Of a DNA stretch of 64,000 nt, positions 21,982 through 33,126 are shown one piece after another. Numbering within the stretch: the stretch's first letter is position 1; every line of letters begins with the position of its first letter. The notes under the pieces were generated by a model. The model was not told the origin of the DNA. It saw only the letters and a list, made by a program, of their open reading frames with translations, and searched no databases. The position numbers were made by a program, and so were the translations under genes. The stretch is from Kryptolebias marmoratus (lineage: Eukaryota > Chordata > Actinopteri > Cyprinodontiformes > Rivulidae). The DNA is taken from the NCBI RefSeq assembly GCF_001649575.2, contig NC_051441.1, positions 16,895,428 to 16,959,427 on the forward strand. The letters run 5' to 3'.

Positions 21982-24331
21982 ATGGCGCCGCCCAAGAGGA
22001 AACATGCCCGTAACCAGGCTTGTGTTATTCCAGGAGGATTTACTGGTAATAATTATACGAATAAGGGCTTTAGCGTGCAGATTATTAGTCGGAACCATAT
22101 TAAATGATATTTTAAACAGAACGGACCTCTGGTTGAGCTCAGATACTGATGTTTTTGTTTTTGCCCCCCCTCCTCTCGCCTCGCAGTTCTCTCCTTACAG
22201 TTCAGCCCCGACAGTTCTGCTCGGCATTCCGTGTTCGTGAAGGAGCACAAGGTCCGAGCCGAGAAGAGCTCGGGCAGACCACTGGACCGGACTTTATTTG
22301 TGCTCGACATCCCCCCGTACTGCTCCGAGGTGGGGTTCATCAACCAGCTCATCGGGTTCTGGGGGGAACAGCCTGGCACTTTCACCTGACAGCCGTGTGT
22401 TGTTGTGTTGTCTTGTTTCAGGCTGTTGTCAAGGATTTGTTCTCCCAGTTCGGCAGCGTCAGGTCCGTGGAGCTGAAAGATCATCCGGGTTCTTCTGAGG
22501 AGCCTGGACCCAGACTCTCCAGGCTCTTCAGACCAGCTGAGAAACAGGTTTGCTTTCATTTCACTTCTTCTTCCTTTCCGCTCTTGTGTGCAGCATCATC
22601 CAGGTGATCCACTGTGTCTTTTCGTCTCTTTGTCCCAGGGCTTCAAAGTGGGCTACGTTGTGTTCGAAAGCCCGTCTAGTATAGCAGCAGCTAAATCCCA
22701 TCCTTGTGATGATCCTCTGGTGGTCTCCACGCAGCTGCGTCCAGTGAGAACAGGAGTTCAGAGTGAGTGCTGAAGTTTTAGGCAAACATCTCATCATCTG
22801 TTAGTCCTCAGAGTATGAGCTGTGGATGACCCTGAGCTACTACCACGCCAAATTTGAGCTCAGTACCTATAAAATGACACGTGTGATTTTTAAAACTTGT
22901 TCCAGGTCTTTCAACAAGTTTGGTAGGTGTCCCTAACAGCAAAGAGCCCTCTGAAAGTTGATTTGTAAGATTATAAAGATGTAGCATCGGTGCTTCTAAT
23001 TTTTGGTCGTTAAGGTTGAGAAGGTCCAGAGCCGTGTGTGTCGTTTAAAGAAGCTGTAGGCTTCTTTTTGAAGGAATGACAGATCTGTAGAGTCTGTAGC
23101 ACAGAAGGGAATGAAATCTCATATTTATTAAGGTAGAAGAAAACGGGAGCATGTACAGGAAAGGAAATTAGTGGACCCTTTGGGAACCCCACATGTGAGA
23201 GGCACTGATTTAACATATGGTCCTGTTAGCAGTCTGCCTCATGGACACATTCTGCTGGTTTTAGCGCCTTCATTTGTCCACTGCTAACACTTACATTGAT
23301 GTGATTTCATCGAATCAGGACTGACCTGTAGTGTGGAACCTGCTGTGTCCAGCAGTGGAGATTTTCTGCTTAAAACTTAATTTTTGAGACTAAAGGTAGA
23401 AGATAAATTATCAATAAAGCAGCTCGAAGCAAATAGTTTTTAGTGTTATGTTCATATGTGGTCTAAGGACAGTGAGATGTACAGTAGGACATTTTCTCCA
23501 ACATGGAAGGCTGTTAGCATTTCGCTTTCTGTGTCTGTAGCTACACTTGCACGCAGCCGTGTACCGGTTTTATTTTACAGTTAAAATTAAACATTGTCTT
23601 GTTTCTGGGAGGGAAAAAGCTTCTGAGTCAATTATTAAACCTGAGTGTTTTTGCGAGGCACACAAGACAACATGGAGGGGAGTGGGAGGATAAAGGTATC
23701 TAAAAGGGAGTCAAAGAACAAATCATGTGACGCAAACATGTCTCATCTCCCCACGGCAGAATGGATCCAACAGTACATAGAGTCCTTCATCCCCACGGAC
23801 AAACTCCAACAAATAGTCGACGCTTTTATGCAGGACTACGACAAGCGGAAAGAAGAGGTGAGGTTTCTGCGTCTCTGAGTCACGCACCCGTCGTCGTTCG
23901 CCGGACTCCAACCTGGTTCTGTTCTCTTTTTCGTCCCAGGAGGAAGAGCGGCAGAAGCAGGAGGCCGAGAAACAACAGGAGGACGAGGAGGGCTGGGTCA
24001 AAGTCACCAGGGGCCACAAGGGCGCCAAGGCCCGCCCCCACAGCGAGGCGGCCGATCAGAGGACTCTGCAGAGGGAGAAGAGGAAGAAGAGGAGGAAGGA
24101 GCTTCTGAACTTCTACACCTGGCAGCACAGGAACACGCAAAAAGAGCGTACGTTACCCATATTTTATCACCAGTTTGTGAGAGCACATTTATCTTAAATA
24201 GGACGTGAACGTGTGAATGTTAAAGTTTTATTTTTATTTTTCCAGATATCGCTGAACTGAGGAAGAAGTTTGAGGAGGACAAACAGAGAATAGCTCTAAT
24301 GAGAGCTCAGAGAAAGTTCAAACCTTACTGA
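21982..24331 (+). CDS. rrp7a: Ribosomal RNA-processing protein 7 homolog A
   Basis: Seven coding exons (21982-22045, 22187-22329, 22422-22547, 22639-22762, 23760-23857, 23940-24147, 24246-24331) join in phase to 282 residues; human is 280. RRP7A is a nucleolar small-subunit processome factor needed for 18S rRNA maturation. The N-terminal half carries an RRM-like fold (RTLFVLDIPPYCSE, then LFSQFGSVRSVEL and GFKVGYVVFESPSS). The C-terminal RRP7 domain holds DEEGWVKVTRG, KRKKRRKELLNFYTWQHR and the diagnostic end FEEDKQRIALMRAQRKFKPY (last residue included). The start codon was chosen because the exon 1 splice phase fits exon 2. AATAAA at 24445-24450 is the likely poly(A) signal. Confidence 0.97.
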
Positions 24332-25515
24332 ATCAACTCAACTTTGTTATTTTATTTTCTCCTCATTTAACTTTTCTGCATCCCAGTTTTATTCTACACA
24401 TGAGCTTTTTGTTTTTTTTGTAAATAGTGTTTTCAGGAATATTCAATAAATGTCAGCATGAGACTGATGAAACAATAACAAATCCTCAGAGAACCAAAAC
24501 TTTCTTAATGAATGCTATTAGATTTTACAAACTCTTAAAAAAACAAGTCTTAGTGCTCTGTGAAAGTGTGTGAAACCAGGATTCAATGATTTAAAAAACA
24601 AACTTTTCACATTTGGTACCTGTACACATTTGGACAAATTTTGCCATAGCAGAAAGACAGTTGTAGGAATGAAAGCTGTCATCCATTTTTTATTTTTGCC
24701 AGGGAAGTTTTAGCTCATTTGACGTGAAATAAAAGTAACAGAATTCAGGTTTTCAACTGGCCTGCTTGTAAAAAACATTGTGATAAGAATCATTACTGCA
24801 GACCATAAGTCTTGTGATTCTGAAAAGTCAGATGATTAGGAATCCTTTTTTGTCTTGGAGTATTTTGGTGTGTTTTACAAGCAGACACAATGAGTTTAAT
24901 TATCACTCATCAACAAAGACCAAGCTATAGTGTTTTTGCTTGTGTGTGTGTGTTTGTAATGTTAGAAAACATGGATCACTTAATGAGTTTCAATGAAACA
25001 TTCAGAAATTAATCACTGAATGTACATCTACAACTGATCAACTTAGATGGCCACCACAGAGAAGCAATCTTGGCAAACATACAAATGGCTACAACAGTCA
25101 ATTATACAGATATTGAGTTATTTGTAGTGTGGTTGTAGCTGAGAGTCATCCCCAGCTTGTACCCTGAGGGCCAACTGATCATGGAAGAGCAGTGTTTAAA
25201 ACTTGGCCATTAACTATTGGAATAAACTGAAACCTCATGAATCACTCAACAGATTTTAATAAAACCTTTAGAAAGTAATTTTTGGATGTTCGTCTACAAC
25301 TGATGAACTTTTGGAGCCTACCCAATTCAAGATGGCTGCCAAAGCCAACTGACTTTAGGAAGAGCAAAAATGGCTAACTCAGTCAGTTTTACAGATACTG
25401 AGCTAAACTTTGGCGTGGTCGTAGTTGAGCATTGTAGTTTTACGCTTCTAATACTTTACTCTTATAATAATAGGCTGTACAAAAAAAATAAGTTTTATGA
25501 AAGAAAAGAAGTGAT
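24332..25515. other. Convergent intergenic region, RRP7A to ZP gene
   Basis: It holds the RRP7A poly(A) signal (24445-24450), two tandem units of the ~260-bp dispersed repeat (24.96-25.43 kb) and the probable 3' UTR of the ZP gene. No exon was seen. Confidence 0.55.
24965..25435 (+). repeat. Dispersed ~260-bp repeat, two tandem units
   Basis: The phrase TCTACAACTGAT occurs near 25028 and again about 266 bp later, each followed by a related block (AAGATGGC..., ATACAGATATTGAG or TACAGATACTGAG, TAGCTGAGAGTCAT or a variant). This shows a head-to-tail pair of diverged units. Confidence 0.75.
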
Positions 25516-28500
25516 TTATTTAGGTTGTTCACTGGCAGCTTGTGCGTCAGACACGCGCTGGCCTTCTGTCCTCTGACACCTCCGGATGGCCGACCACAGA
25601 ACCAACAGCAGGATGAACATCAGGACGACCCCAACACCAGAGAAAACATACAGCATCACCTGAAACGCTGGAGGACAGCAAATATCAACTGAATTACTGC
25701 CAGAGACACAATGACTTATGTTTGGCGGTAGTTACTCGTCTTCTGCTCCTCAGACGAACGGTCGCCCACTTCAGTGTCATTTTGGACCAGTCTGAGTGGT
25801 CCTAAGGAGACCAGCTGGAGCAGGTGGGACGCAGGAAGGACCTCTCTTCTCCGTCTCTCATCTTCTGATGCTGTGGAAGGAAAAGGAGACAAAATGAAGA
25901 CAAGAATTTTATAGTATAAAGTGTAAAACGTGCCGCTGTGGTCAAAAAGTTTACGTCCACTCATAGGTCCAAGTTTCAGTAATTTGGGGCTTTTATTGAT
26001 TGACTTGAAGCGTTCTTTTTTTCCAGAGTTGAATGATTATACAACATACATCTTCAATGATTTTTAACACAAGAATTGATTGCACAAGTTGTCCCTCAAC
26101 CACAGTTTTTTTGTATCCTGTGTAATTCTGGCTGGATATTTGACCACTCTTTATCACTGAACTGGTAGAGTTCAGTTCAACCCGTTTGTTTCTTGGCACT
26201 GAAAGTTTCAAATTTCTTGAGTTCAAGGCTTTGTGCAGGCCTTTCCAGAAGCTTAATGTTGGCACCTTCATCCATTCAGAAACAAGTTCAGATGTTTAGG
26301 ATCATTGTCCTGTTTGAAAATCCAAATGCGTTCAAGTTTCAACCTGTTGATTTAAGGTGAAGTTGAAGAATTTGGAGGTCGTCTTCCTGCTTCATTTTTT
26401 CATCCACTTTGTACAATGCACCAATACCACAACATGATGCTACTTCTACCATGCTTGACAGTTTGGTTTTTCAGACCTATTCCTCCAAACGTCGTCTTGC
26501 CATTGTGGCCAAACAGCTCAATCTTTGTCTCATCTGACCATAAAACCTTACTCCAGAAGGCATTTGGCTCGTCTGTGAGAGCAGCTGTATATATCAGTCT
26601 AACTTGAAGGTGTTGCTTTTGAAGCAGGGGCTTCTTTCTTGGTCGGCACCTTCTCAGTCCATGGTGGTAAAACTCGCCTTACTGTAGACAAACAGTTTCC
26701 GGTTCATCGCAGGCTCGAGCCTTGGTGGTTCCTGAACATCTTAACCAATTTCTACTCCTTAAATTTTCAGAGGGTTCATTGGACTTTCTCATTGTTCTGA
26801 GTATTGGTCAGTCCAGTGATTCTGTCAAACAAATCCCATTTATGCTGGTAAAGAGAAACTACTAGCTGCAGTCAATCATGGTCACCAACCAGAAGTTATT
26901 GTAATAGAAAGTTAAAAGAAACTCTAGATCCTTCAGCACCACTAATTACATTTAATTTATTAAATGTCTATATTAGAACCTATATGTATAAATTTGACCC
27001 TGTGCAGATTAGAGAATAAATAAATTCAATCTTGTGCACCCAGGTCTTGTTTGAAGTTGCATGTTATGTAATCATTCCTCCCTGAGAACCATTCAAATCC
27101 TCATAAGCCACCAAAATTATTATGACATGCATGCCCAAGAGTTTATGTAAACATCTAACCACAACTTCTATGATACTCACATATAATGGTGCAGCGCTGA
27201 GCACAGTCAACATCATTTGTGCAGATTTCCACCCAGCAGTAAAAATACATCTAGGAAAGAAATTACACATAACCATGACCATGCAACTAAAGATGCCTGT
27301 AGCACTGAAATATCTTCATTTAATAAATCATACTTTTTCCATGCTTGGATTGCCCGTTTCTGGGTCCAAAAAGGCAAATGTCTTCACATCAAACCTCCTA
27401 AACTGAGAGTGAGTGGTGGTATTTCCCTGGTTGTTTGTTGGGATAGAGCTCTTCATATCGTCTTGAGTGTTGGGACATCTGTCCAGGACAAAAGAAAAAG
27501 TAGTAAGATTGTGTCCTGCTTTCTAGCATCGCTTTCTCAGTTCATTCCAGATGTTGTGTTTACCCGTCGTGGAGCAGCGTCCACACAGAGTGCTTCGACA
27601 TGGGATAGGCGAAGCAGTCTCGTACACGCAGGGAAAGGGCGGGATCTGGGGTCGGCTCCGCGATGGAAACTTCCACATTCACCACCTCACGCAGCGGTAA
27701 GGTCAGCGGCAGCTTGTCCTCGGGAATAAAAGACGAAAACGAGTCGTCTAAAGAAAGAAAGAGATAATATAATCAGAAGCAGGACTTAAGTGATCAGGAA
27801 ACACAAAGACATTTTTAATACCTGTGGCTATTCTCATCTGCACCTTGATGGTTCCCTGTGCGACCACAGATGGTGGATTGGTCATTGTATACAGTGACCT
27901 CAAGGCTTTTGCAAGCTTAAGATCTGATTCCTCATATTCGCACTGGACCTGGAGACTAAAAACACAATATCAGGACATGAATTGTTCAACACGCATGTGC
28001 TAAGGAGAGACAATTATATAACTGGAGATACAGTCCAGTTCTGTTGCTTTTGTCATTGAGAAAACCAATTAATGTTGGTGCCTGTGGTTAGTTTTTGGTT
28101 GTTTTTTGCCAATTCTGCCCACAACTGGTGGAAAAGATACTCAAGAGTGCCAGCGTAGCTACTAATTCTATATGAAATGTATCAGCAACGTTGTGATCTC
28201 TGATGTTGATGGTCTAGAGTGGTCTTCACATTGTTGGAGCACATTTCTAGTTTATTAGTAGTTATCTTTTTGTTTGTCTTTGAATCAATATTTAAACTTT
28301 GCCATGGTCTGGCTCATACACTAGTGGTTTATATTTGCATGTACAACTGCAGATGTGAGCTGGTACACTTAATGCTGAAGCCATTCCAAACTTGTGACAG
28401 ACAGGGCGGCACTTCTTTGTTTGTTTGAAATGATAATTAATAATATTTCTAATACTTTACAGGGCAAACATTGCCAATTAAACTGAAATGTTGCGATTTT

Positions 28501-29795
28501 CAGTGTTTTGGTTAGTCAAGGCCTTAGTTCTCCAAAGAAACCTGCTTGGAGTCAGAATATCTGCCAAGGTTATGAAAACATGCTCGTCTGTGAGGACAAC
28601 ACCTTAGCCATGGAAATATGTTTCAATTGTGTGTGTGTATTAGTTTATATGTCAGATTTACAAAACTCAATATCAGTTATTGGAAGCTAAACATATGAAG
28701 CTCTAATGTAACCTGTCTTTTTTTTTTCATTCATTTTAAAAGGTGTGCATTTGGACATGCATTCCCTCTAGCATCCTCTAGGGGGTGCTGTAGCACCCTC
28801 TAGAGGACGGCTCTAAATGTTGGCTCTAAATGCCATTTAGATGTCTCTAAATGTTATCTCCAAATGTCTATGTTGTGTCCCATTGGAGCATGAACATAAG
28901 AAATGCACAATTACCCCATTCATTTTACATTTTACCACAAATAGGTGACCTTCTTGTAATACCGTGGAACTTTAAAAAAAAAGTAAACATGCATACCTAA
29001 ATGATGAATGTCTGTTTATACTTTTCGTGCTCAGCTCTTCCACTTCAACCTCATAGATCACCAGATCTCCGTCTGTCTAAAAACCAAGCAAATGATTCAG
29101 CTTCAAGAAAACAAAAAGCATTTTAAAATCAAGCTTTGATGACTGAGAAGGAACCAGCTTTCAATAAGAAAGGGCAAGTTTAATAAAAAAAAAGTGTTGT
29201 TCAAGCTGATACTCACTCCATTCAGATTTATCTTAATTTAAAAATCAATACTCTGGCTCATCTCTTTACCCTCGTCTTTGCCCCACAGTCCATGACTCCA
29301 ATCTTGAAGACAGCTGTATCTGGGGTTGAGAGTGCAGGGAGACAGTGAGGCTGATCTTTGATGACGAGGCTCCTGGGATCGACCGGTGGGTGGGTGTCTG
29401 TAACCTTTACAGTGAACACAAAGTGTCCGTCCAGAGAGCAGGCTGAGCCGAGTCACAGCACAAGAAAACGTGGTTTGAGGAAACATTTGCAATAGCATTT
29501 TGCAGATATTCCCACCCTGTTTGGCTTACTGTTGAGTCTATAGTAGCAGGTTGCGGCATGAGACTCGTAGCAGCATCCCAGTTTGTCGCAGGACTCATTG
29601 GAGATGCCCTGGTGGCCGCAGTCTATCCGGAGAGATTTGTCAGTGTCGCAGTCTCGAGGGAATGCTGCAGGTTGGCATCCGGACACAGAAACATTTGTTT
29701 AGATGAGCCTCATTTTGACATTTGCTTGTGATATCAGCCAATACATTTGAGTTCAAATCAATTATTCAGAACACAAAAAGGTTCCAATATGAAGA

Positions 29796-29850
<55 letters not shown>

Positions 29851-30750
29851 GGATCAACTCACGTGTTGGTTGGCCCTTCTGATTGCTTCTTTTTATTAGA
29901 GGACAGCTGATATTTACTCTGATCCACCGATCCTCTGCGGTGGTCAGCTGGGCCAGCAGAGGGACGACCACTTTGCTGCCCTGCGGAGGAAAAGTGGATG
30001 TGAGAAAGTCATGGGCTCAACTTTTGCATTGCATGCTGAAGGCTGTTTTACAGACCAATAAAAAGCCAAACCTCTATACAGGCTTTAAATATGCAACCAG
30101 TTTGGTTTTATTGTTTGAGTCTGAATTAAAAAGAAAACAAAAAACATGTTTCTAATAAAAACAGCATTCTTTGAATGAATGTTTATTGCTCGCTGACTTA
30201 CATACCAGTTTTAAACAAAGGTCTCACATCTTGATAGCGCCTAGAACATGTGATAGAAATGACTCTCAGCTACTACCACACCAAATTGTAGCTCCATATC
30301 TGTAAAACTGACTGAGTTATATCCATTTCTGTGTTCACTAAGATTGATTAGCTGTGGTGGTCATCTTGAACTGGGCTAACTCCAAAAGTTAATCAGTTGA
30401 TGACGTACATCCAGTGATTACTTCCTGAAAGTTTCTTTAAAATCCTTCCAATGGTTCATTAGATATTTTGTTAACAGACAGACAAATGAGCGTAGACAGG
30501 CAAATACGTGTGACATGCGGTAAATGGGCGATAGTAATCTAAACTTAGAATTTGTGATCGTCTTTTTCATGTACAGAAGAAATAAGTTGAACAGAAACGT
30601 CTTACCTGTACATGAGCGTAGCAGCTGTCATATCTGCTGAAAAATGAGACGTTTTGGTTCCCCTCTCTTCTCATCCTCACTCCACAGCCCTTCTTAGATT
30701 TAAGCACAGGGATTTTAACCCCTGATTTGTCTAGATAACAACAACAACAT

Positions 30751-30818
<68 letters not shown>

Positions 30819-31899
30819 AAGGGCCATAAAGATAAAAACAATAAATACAATTAGTATACTGTAACAAGAACATTAGAAAAAAAAATACAGTTAATATGAT
30901 GCAAACAGACACTTGTTTCAATGATTAGACCTATAAATATCTTTTATGACTTAGTTAAGTAAAAATCCACTATAATTCCTATTTTCTGAGTCAGTTTACT
31001 GTCGTATAAATTAGTCAATAAAACACAAGGCCTGAGAGGTAAGAACATTGAGACAAACATGTGAAGTGGAAACTGGAGCAAGATTCTGATTCCATCTTGA
31101 AACATCAGCTTTCATTTTGACTTTACTGTCAATATTCTACAAATGGACAGCATGAAAAGGAGGCGCAAAAGACTAATGGCGTCAGCGTACACTCACAAAT
31201 TTATGTGCAACATATTAACTCACACATATAAGTTAGAGCACCGCTGCTGCACATCAGTGTCACATAACCTGATGTGACCCAAACAGGGGATTTGTGGCTT
31301 ATTTCACCACTTTAGACTGTTGGATCATAGAGACGTATAAACTGTTAAATATATGCCAAATATGCCAAAGTATTTGTAGGTTTTTACTGTATATATTTTC
31401 ACATGTCACATACAGGTAAAGTCAAAAGTTCATATTCAGTCATGAGCATGAATGTCATTATTATTATTATTTTTCATGATTTATTTGAACTGGTTTTTGT
31501 TTAAGAGTGGAATGATTAGATAACATTCAACTTCTATAATAATAAAAAAAAGTGAGGAAGAATAAAGTGCACAAGTTTGATTTACTTGTGGATTCTCTAA
31601 AATCCACACAGGGTCAAAAAAATCATCCAAGAAAACACAGTTGTGTTCAGACTTTTTCCCTTTTTTGTATTTGTTTCCACTGACACAGTCTTACCTGTAA
31701 CATGCAGGTTAGTTTTGACCAGCGGGCCGAACTCGGCTCTGATCCCCCGGACAGAGCAGCTGACCGTCGGTAAGGCCAGGTGGGACATGTGCGCAGGTGT
31801 GCCCCTCCTTACCTGGCGGGTGGAGGAGACACAGCAGCGCTGCACCATCAGGCTCAGAAGGAGCAAACCCAAAGTTATTTTTATAAAGCTATAAGTCAT
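25516..31899 (-). CDS. Zona pellucida glycoprotein, ZP1/ZP4 (ZPB) class, with trefoil domain and transmembrane anchor
   Basis: Twelve coding exons (31695-31899, 30606-30730, 29863-29980, 29530-29664, 29270-29442, 28997-29076, 27822-27955, 27564-27747, 27334-27478, 27181-27250, 25736-25870, 25516-25667) join in phase to 551 residues; human ZP4 is about 540. ZP proteins polymerise into the egg coat. A signal peptide (ITLGLLLLSLMVQ) begins the protein. Residues 69-149 form a ZP-N-like region, and 150-194 a P-type trefoil domain (CDTDKSLRIDCG, GISNESC, GCCY). The ZP module covers about 195-456, with conserved cysteines (HFVFTVKV, VMDCGAKTR, RVRDCFAYP, YCWVEICTND). A furin-type RRRR lies at 462-465, and a membrane helix (VMLYVFSGVGVVLMFILLLV, start of 505-529) precedes a short tail. 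Many fish egg-coat ZPs lack the anchor. ZP1 versus ZP4 cannot be decided here. Confidence 0.92.
25930..27165 (-). mobile_element. Decayed Tc1-type transposon (ZP intron 10)
   Basis: The left end reads GTCAAAAAGTTTACGTCCAC. The right end, reverse-complemented, carries a related TTTACATAAACTCTTGGG, giving degenerate terminal inverted repeats about 1.23 kb apart. Between them the minus strand carries recognisable transposase pieces, for example the reverse complement of CATGATGCTACTTCTACCAT, in the catalytic region. Stops and frameshifts are frequent. The right end stops about 15 bp from the splice donor of ZP exon 10. Confidence 0.75.
28774..28807. repeat. 34-bp near-perfect palindrome (ZP intron 6)
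   Basis: TCCTCTAGGGGGTGCT is followed by GT and then AGCACCCTCTAGAGGA; the 16-bp arms pair with one mismatch. Its centre resembles a CTCF core with two mismatches. Three short ...CTCTAAATG... phrases follow within 60 bp. Confidence 0.8.
29794..29850. repeat. (AAAT)n microsatellite
   Basis: About 14 AAAT units, ending 13 bp from the splice donor of ZP exon 3 on the intron side. Confidence 0.95.
30250..30490 (-). repeat. Dispersed ~260-bp repeat, one unit (ZP intron 2)
   Basis: The minus strand contains TAGCTGAGAGTCAT-, CAGTCAGTTTTACAGATATG- and AAGATGACCACCACAGCTAA-type phrases of the family. Confidence 0.75.
30757..30812. repeat. (AT)n microsatellite next to a splice acceptor
   Basis: About 28 AT units. 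On the minus strand it lies immediately upstream of the acceptor of ZP exon 2 (exon starts at 30730), separated by a short GTT-repeat stretch. Confidence 0.95.
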
Positions 31900-33126
31900 C
31901 TCCTTGTAACTTCTGTTTTATGTATAGTCTACCTTTTCTACTCCAAAAAAAAGTAAATGCTGAATCCTTTCCTTGACAGGGGGCGTGTCACGTGACACCT
32001 GTTAATCAGTGTTAATCAGTCTGAAGCTTGTTTGGTCTTCAATCAGAAGACCAGAGAGCATCAAGATGCATGTTTCTTTATTATCTTGGAAAGGTTGAAC
32101 TAGCTCAGCTTGATCTATCTTTTGTTGCTCAGGCAATAAAAAAAATCTATAAAAAATTAAAAAAAAATCCACTAATTAAAGGCCTTCATTTCCCTCTGCC
32201 TGTGCCAAAGCTTATACCGTCTAATTAGCCTCCATGAGCCATTTTTATTCAGGCACGGCCTCTATTCTGTTAGCTTTAGGCCACTGTTAGAGCTGAGGTA
32301 TTGGTGGTTAAATTCAAGTTAGAATCAGGGATCAAACCCTCCCCAAAGTTTTAAAAACATGAACTGCAAAAGTAATGAAATGTATTTAAAACATGTTTTC
32401 ATATTGTTGTCAAATTTCAAAACCACTGCAGGTTTGCAGATAAAAAATTAGGACAAATTAAAACAAGATTCTTAAACTATTCTCTTAATAATTGTGTGGT
32501 ATTATGTGCTACTCTCCAGTAACAACATTGTTTACAATGTGGGGTTTTAAGTTGGTTTTAAGACTAGATTTCAGAATACAATCCTTGCTCATAAAGAAAA
32601 TTTTAGCACACACTTATATAAGTAAAAAAAATTCAAACATATCCCCCCCAAAATTATACTTTTTAAATTAAAATATAGCTTGTAAGGATTTAGATGTTTT
32701 GTAATAAAATTTGCAAGTTAGGTTTAGAGTCATACTAAAATATTAGCATAAAATCAAAAAAAGTTTTACAAAATAAAAACAAAGAAAACTCTTTGATTGC
32801 TGCTTGAACCTGAGCAACTTTCTTAAATATAAATAAATAAAAAAACACTAAAATTACTTTGAACATATTTAAATATTCAGTTTTTTACATTCTTCAAAAA
32901 GACAGACACTGATTACTAGGAAGAGCACTTAAAATCCTAATTAATTAAAAAACATATATATAAACAGTGGAAAGCATTCCTCAGTTGAGTCTGTAAACAG
33001 AGGGGAAAAAACAGGTCACGAGTTGTCAACTGGCGCGATGACGTCACTTCCGGCGCGAGTCTGACATAGTTTAGCTTTAAGCCAACAGGCAGCAGGGAGA
33101 AATCCAGAAATCTCCTGACCGACACC
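31900..33126. other. Intergenic between divergent ZP and WBP2NL genes
   Basis: Very AT-rich, with no exon seen. The right end becomes GC-richer and holds the WBP2NL promoter with CRE and ETS sites. No clear ZP promoter motif was identified. Confidence 0.5.
33039..33053 (+). promoter_or_regulatory. CRE plus ETS site, WBP2NL promoter
   Basis: TGACGTCA at 33039-33046 is directly followed by an ACTTCCGG ETS core (33046-33053), 74 bp before the ATG. This layout is typical of broadly expressed TATA-less promoters. Confidence 0.6.

Noticed and set aside
22330..22389. Continuation of RRP7A exon 2 past 22329
   Set aside because: The frame stays open briefly, but the translation loses similarity to RRP7A. 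Splicing at GAG|GTGGGG restores phase with exon 3.
30567..30921. Frames encoding Ile-Tyr repeats
   Set aside because: They translate the (AT)n microsatellite next to ZP exon 2.
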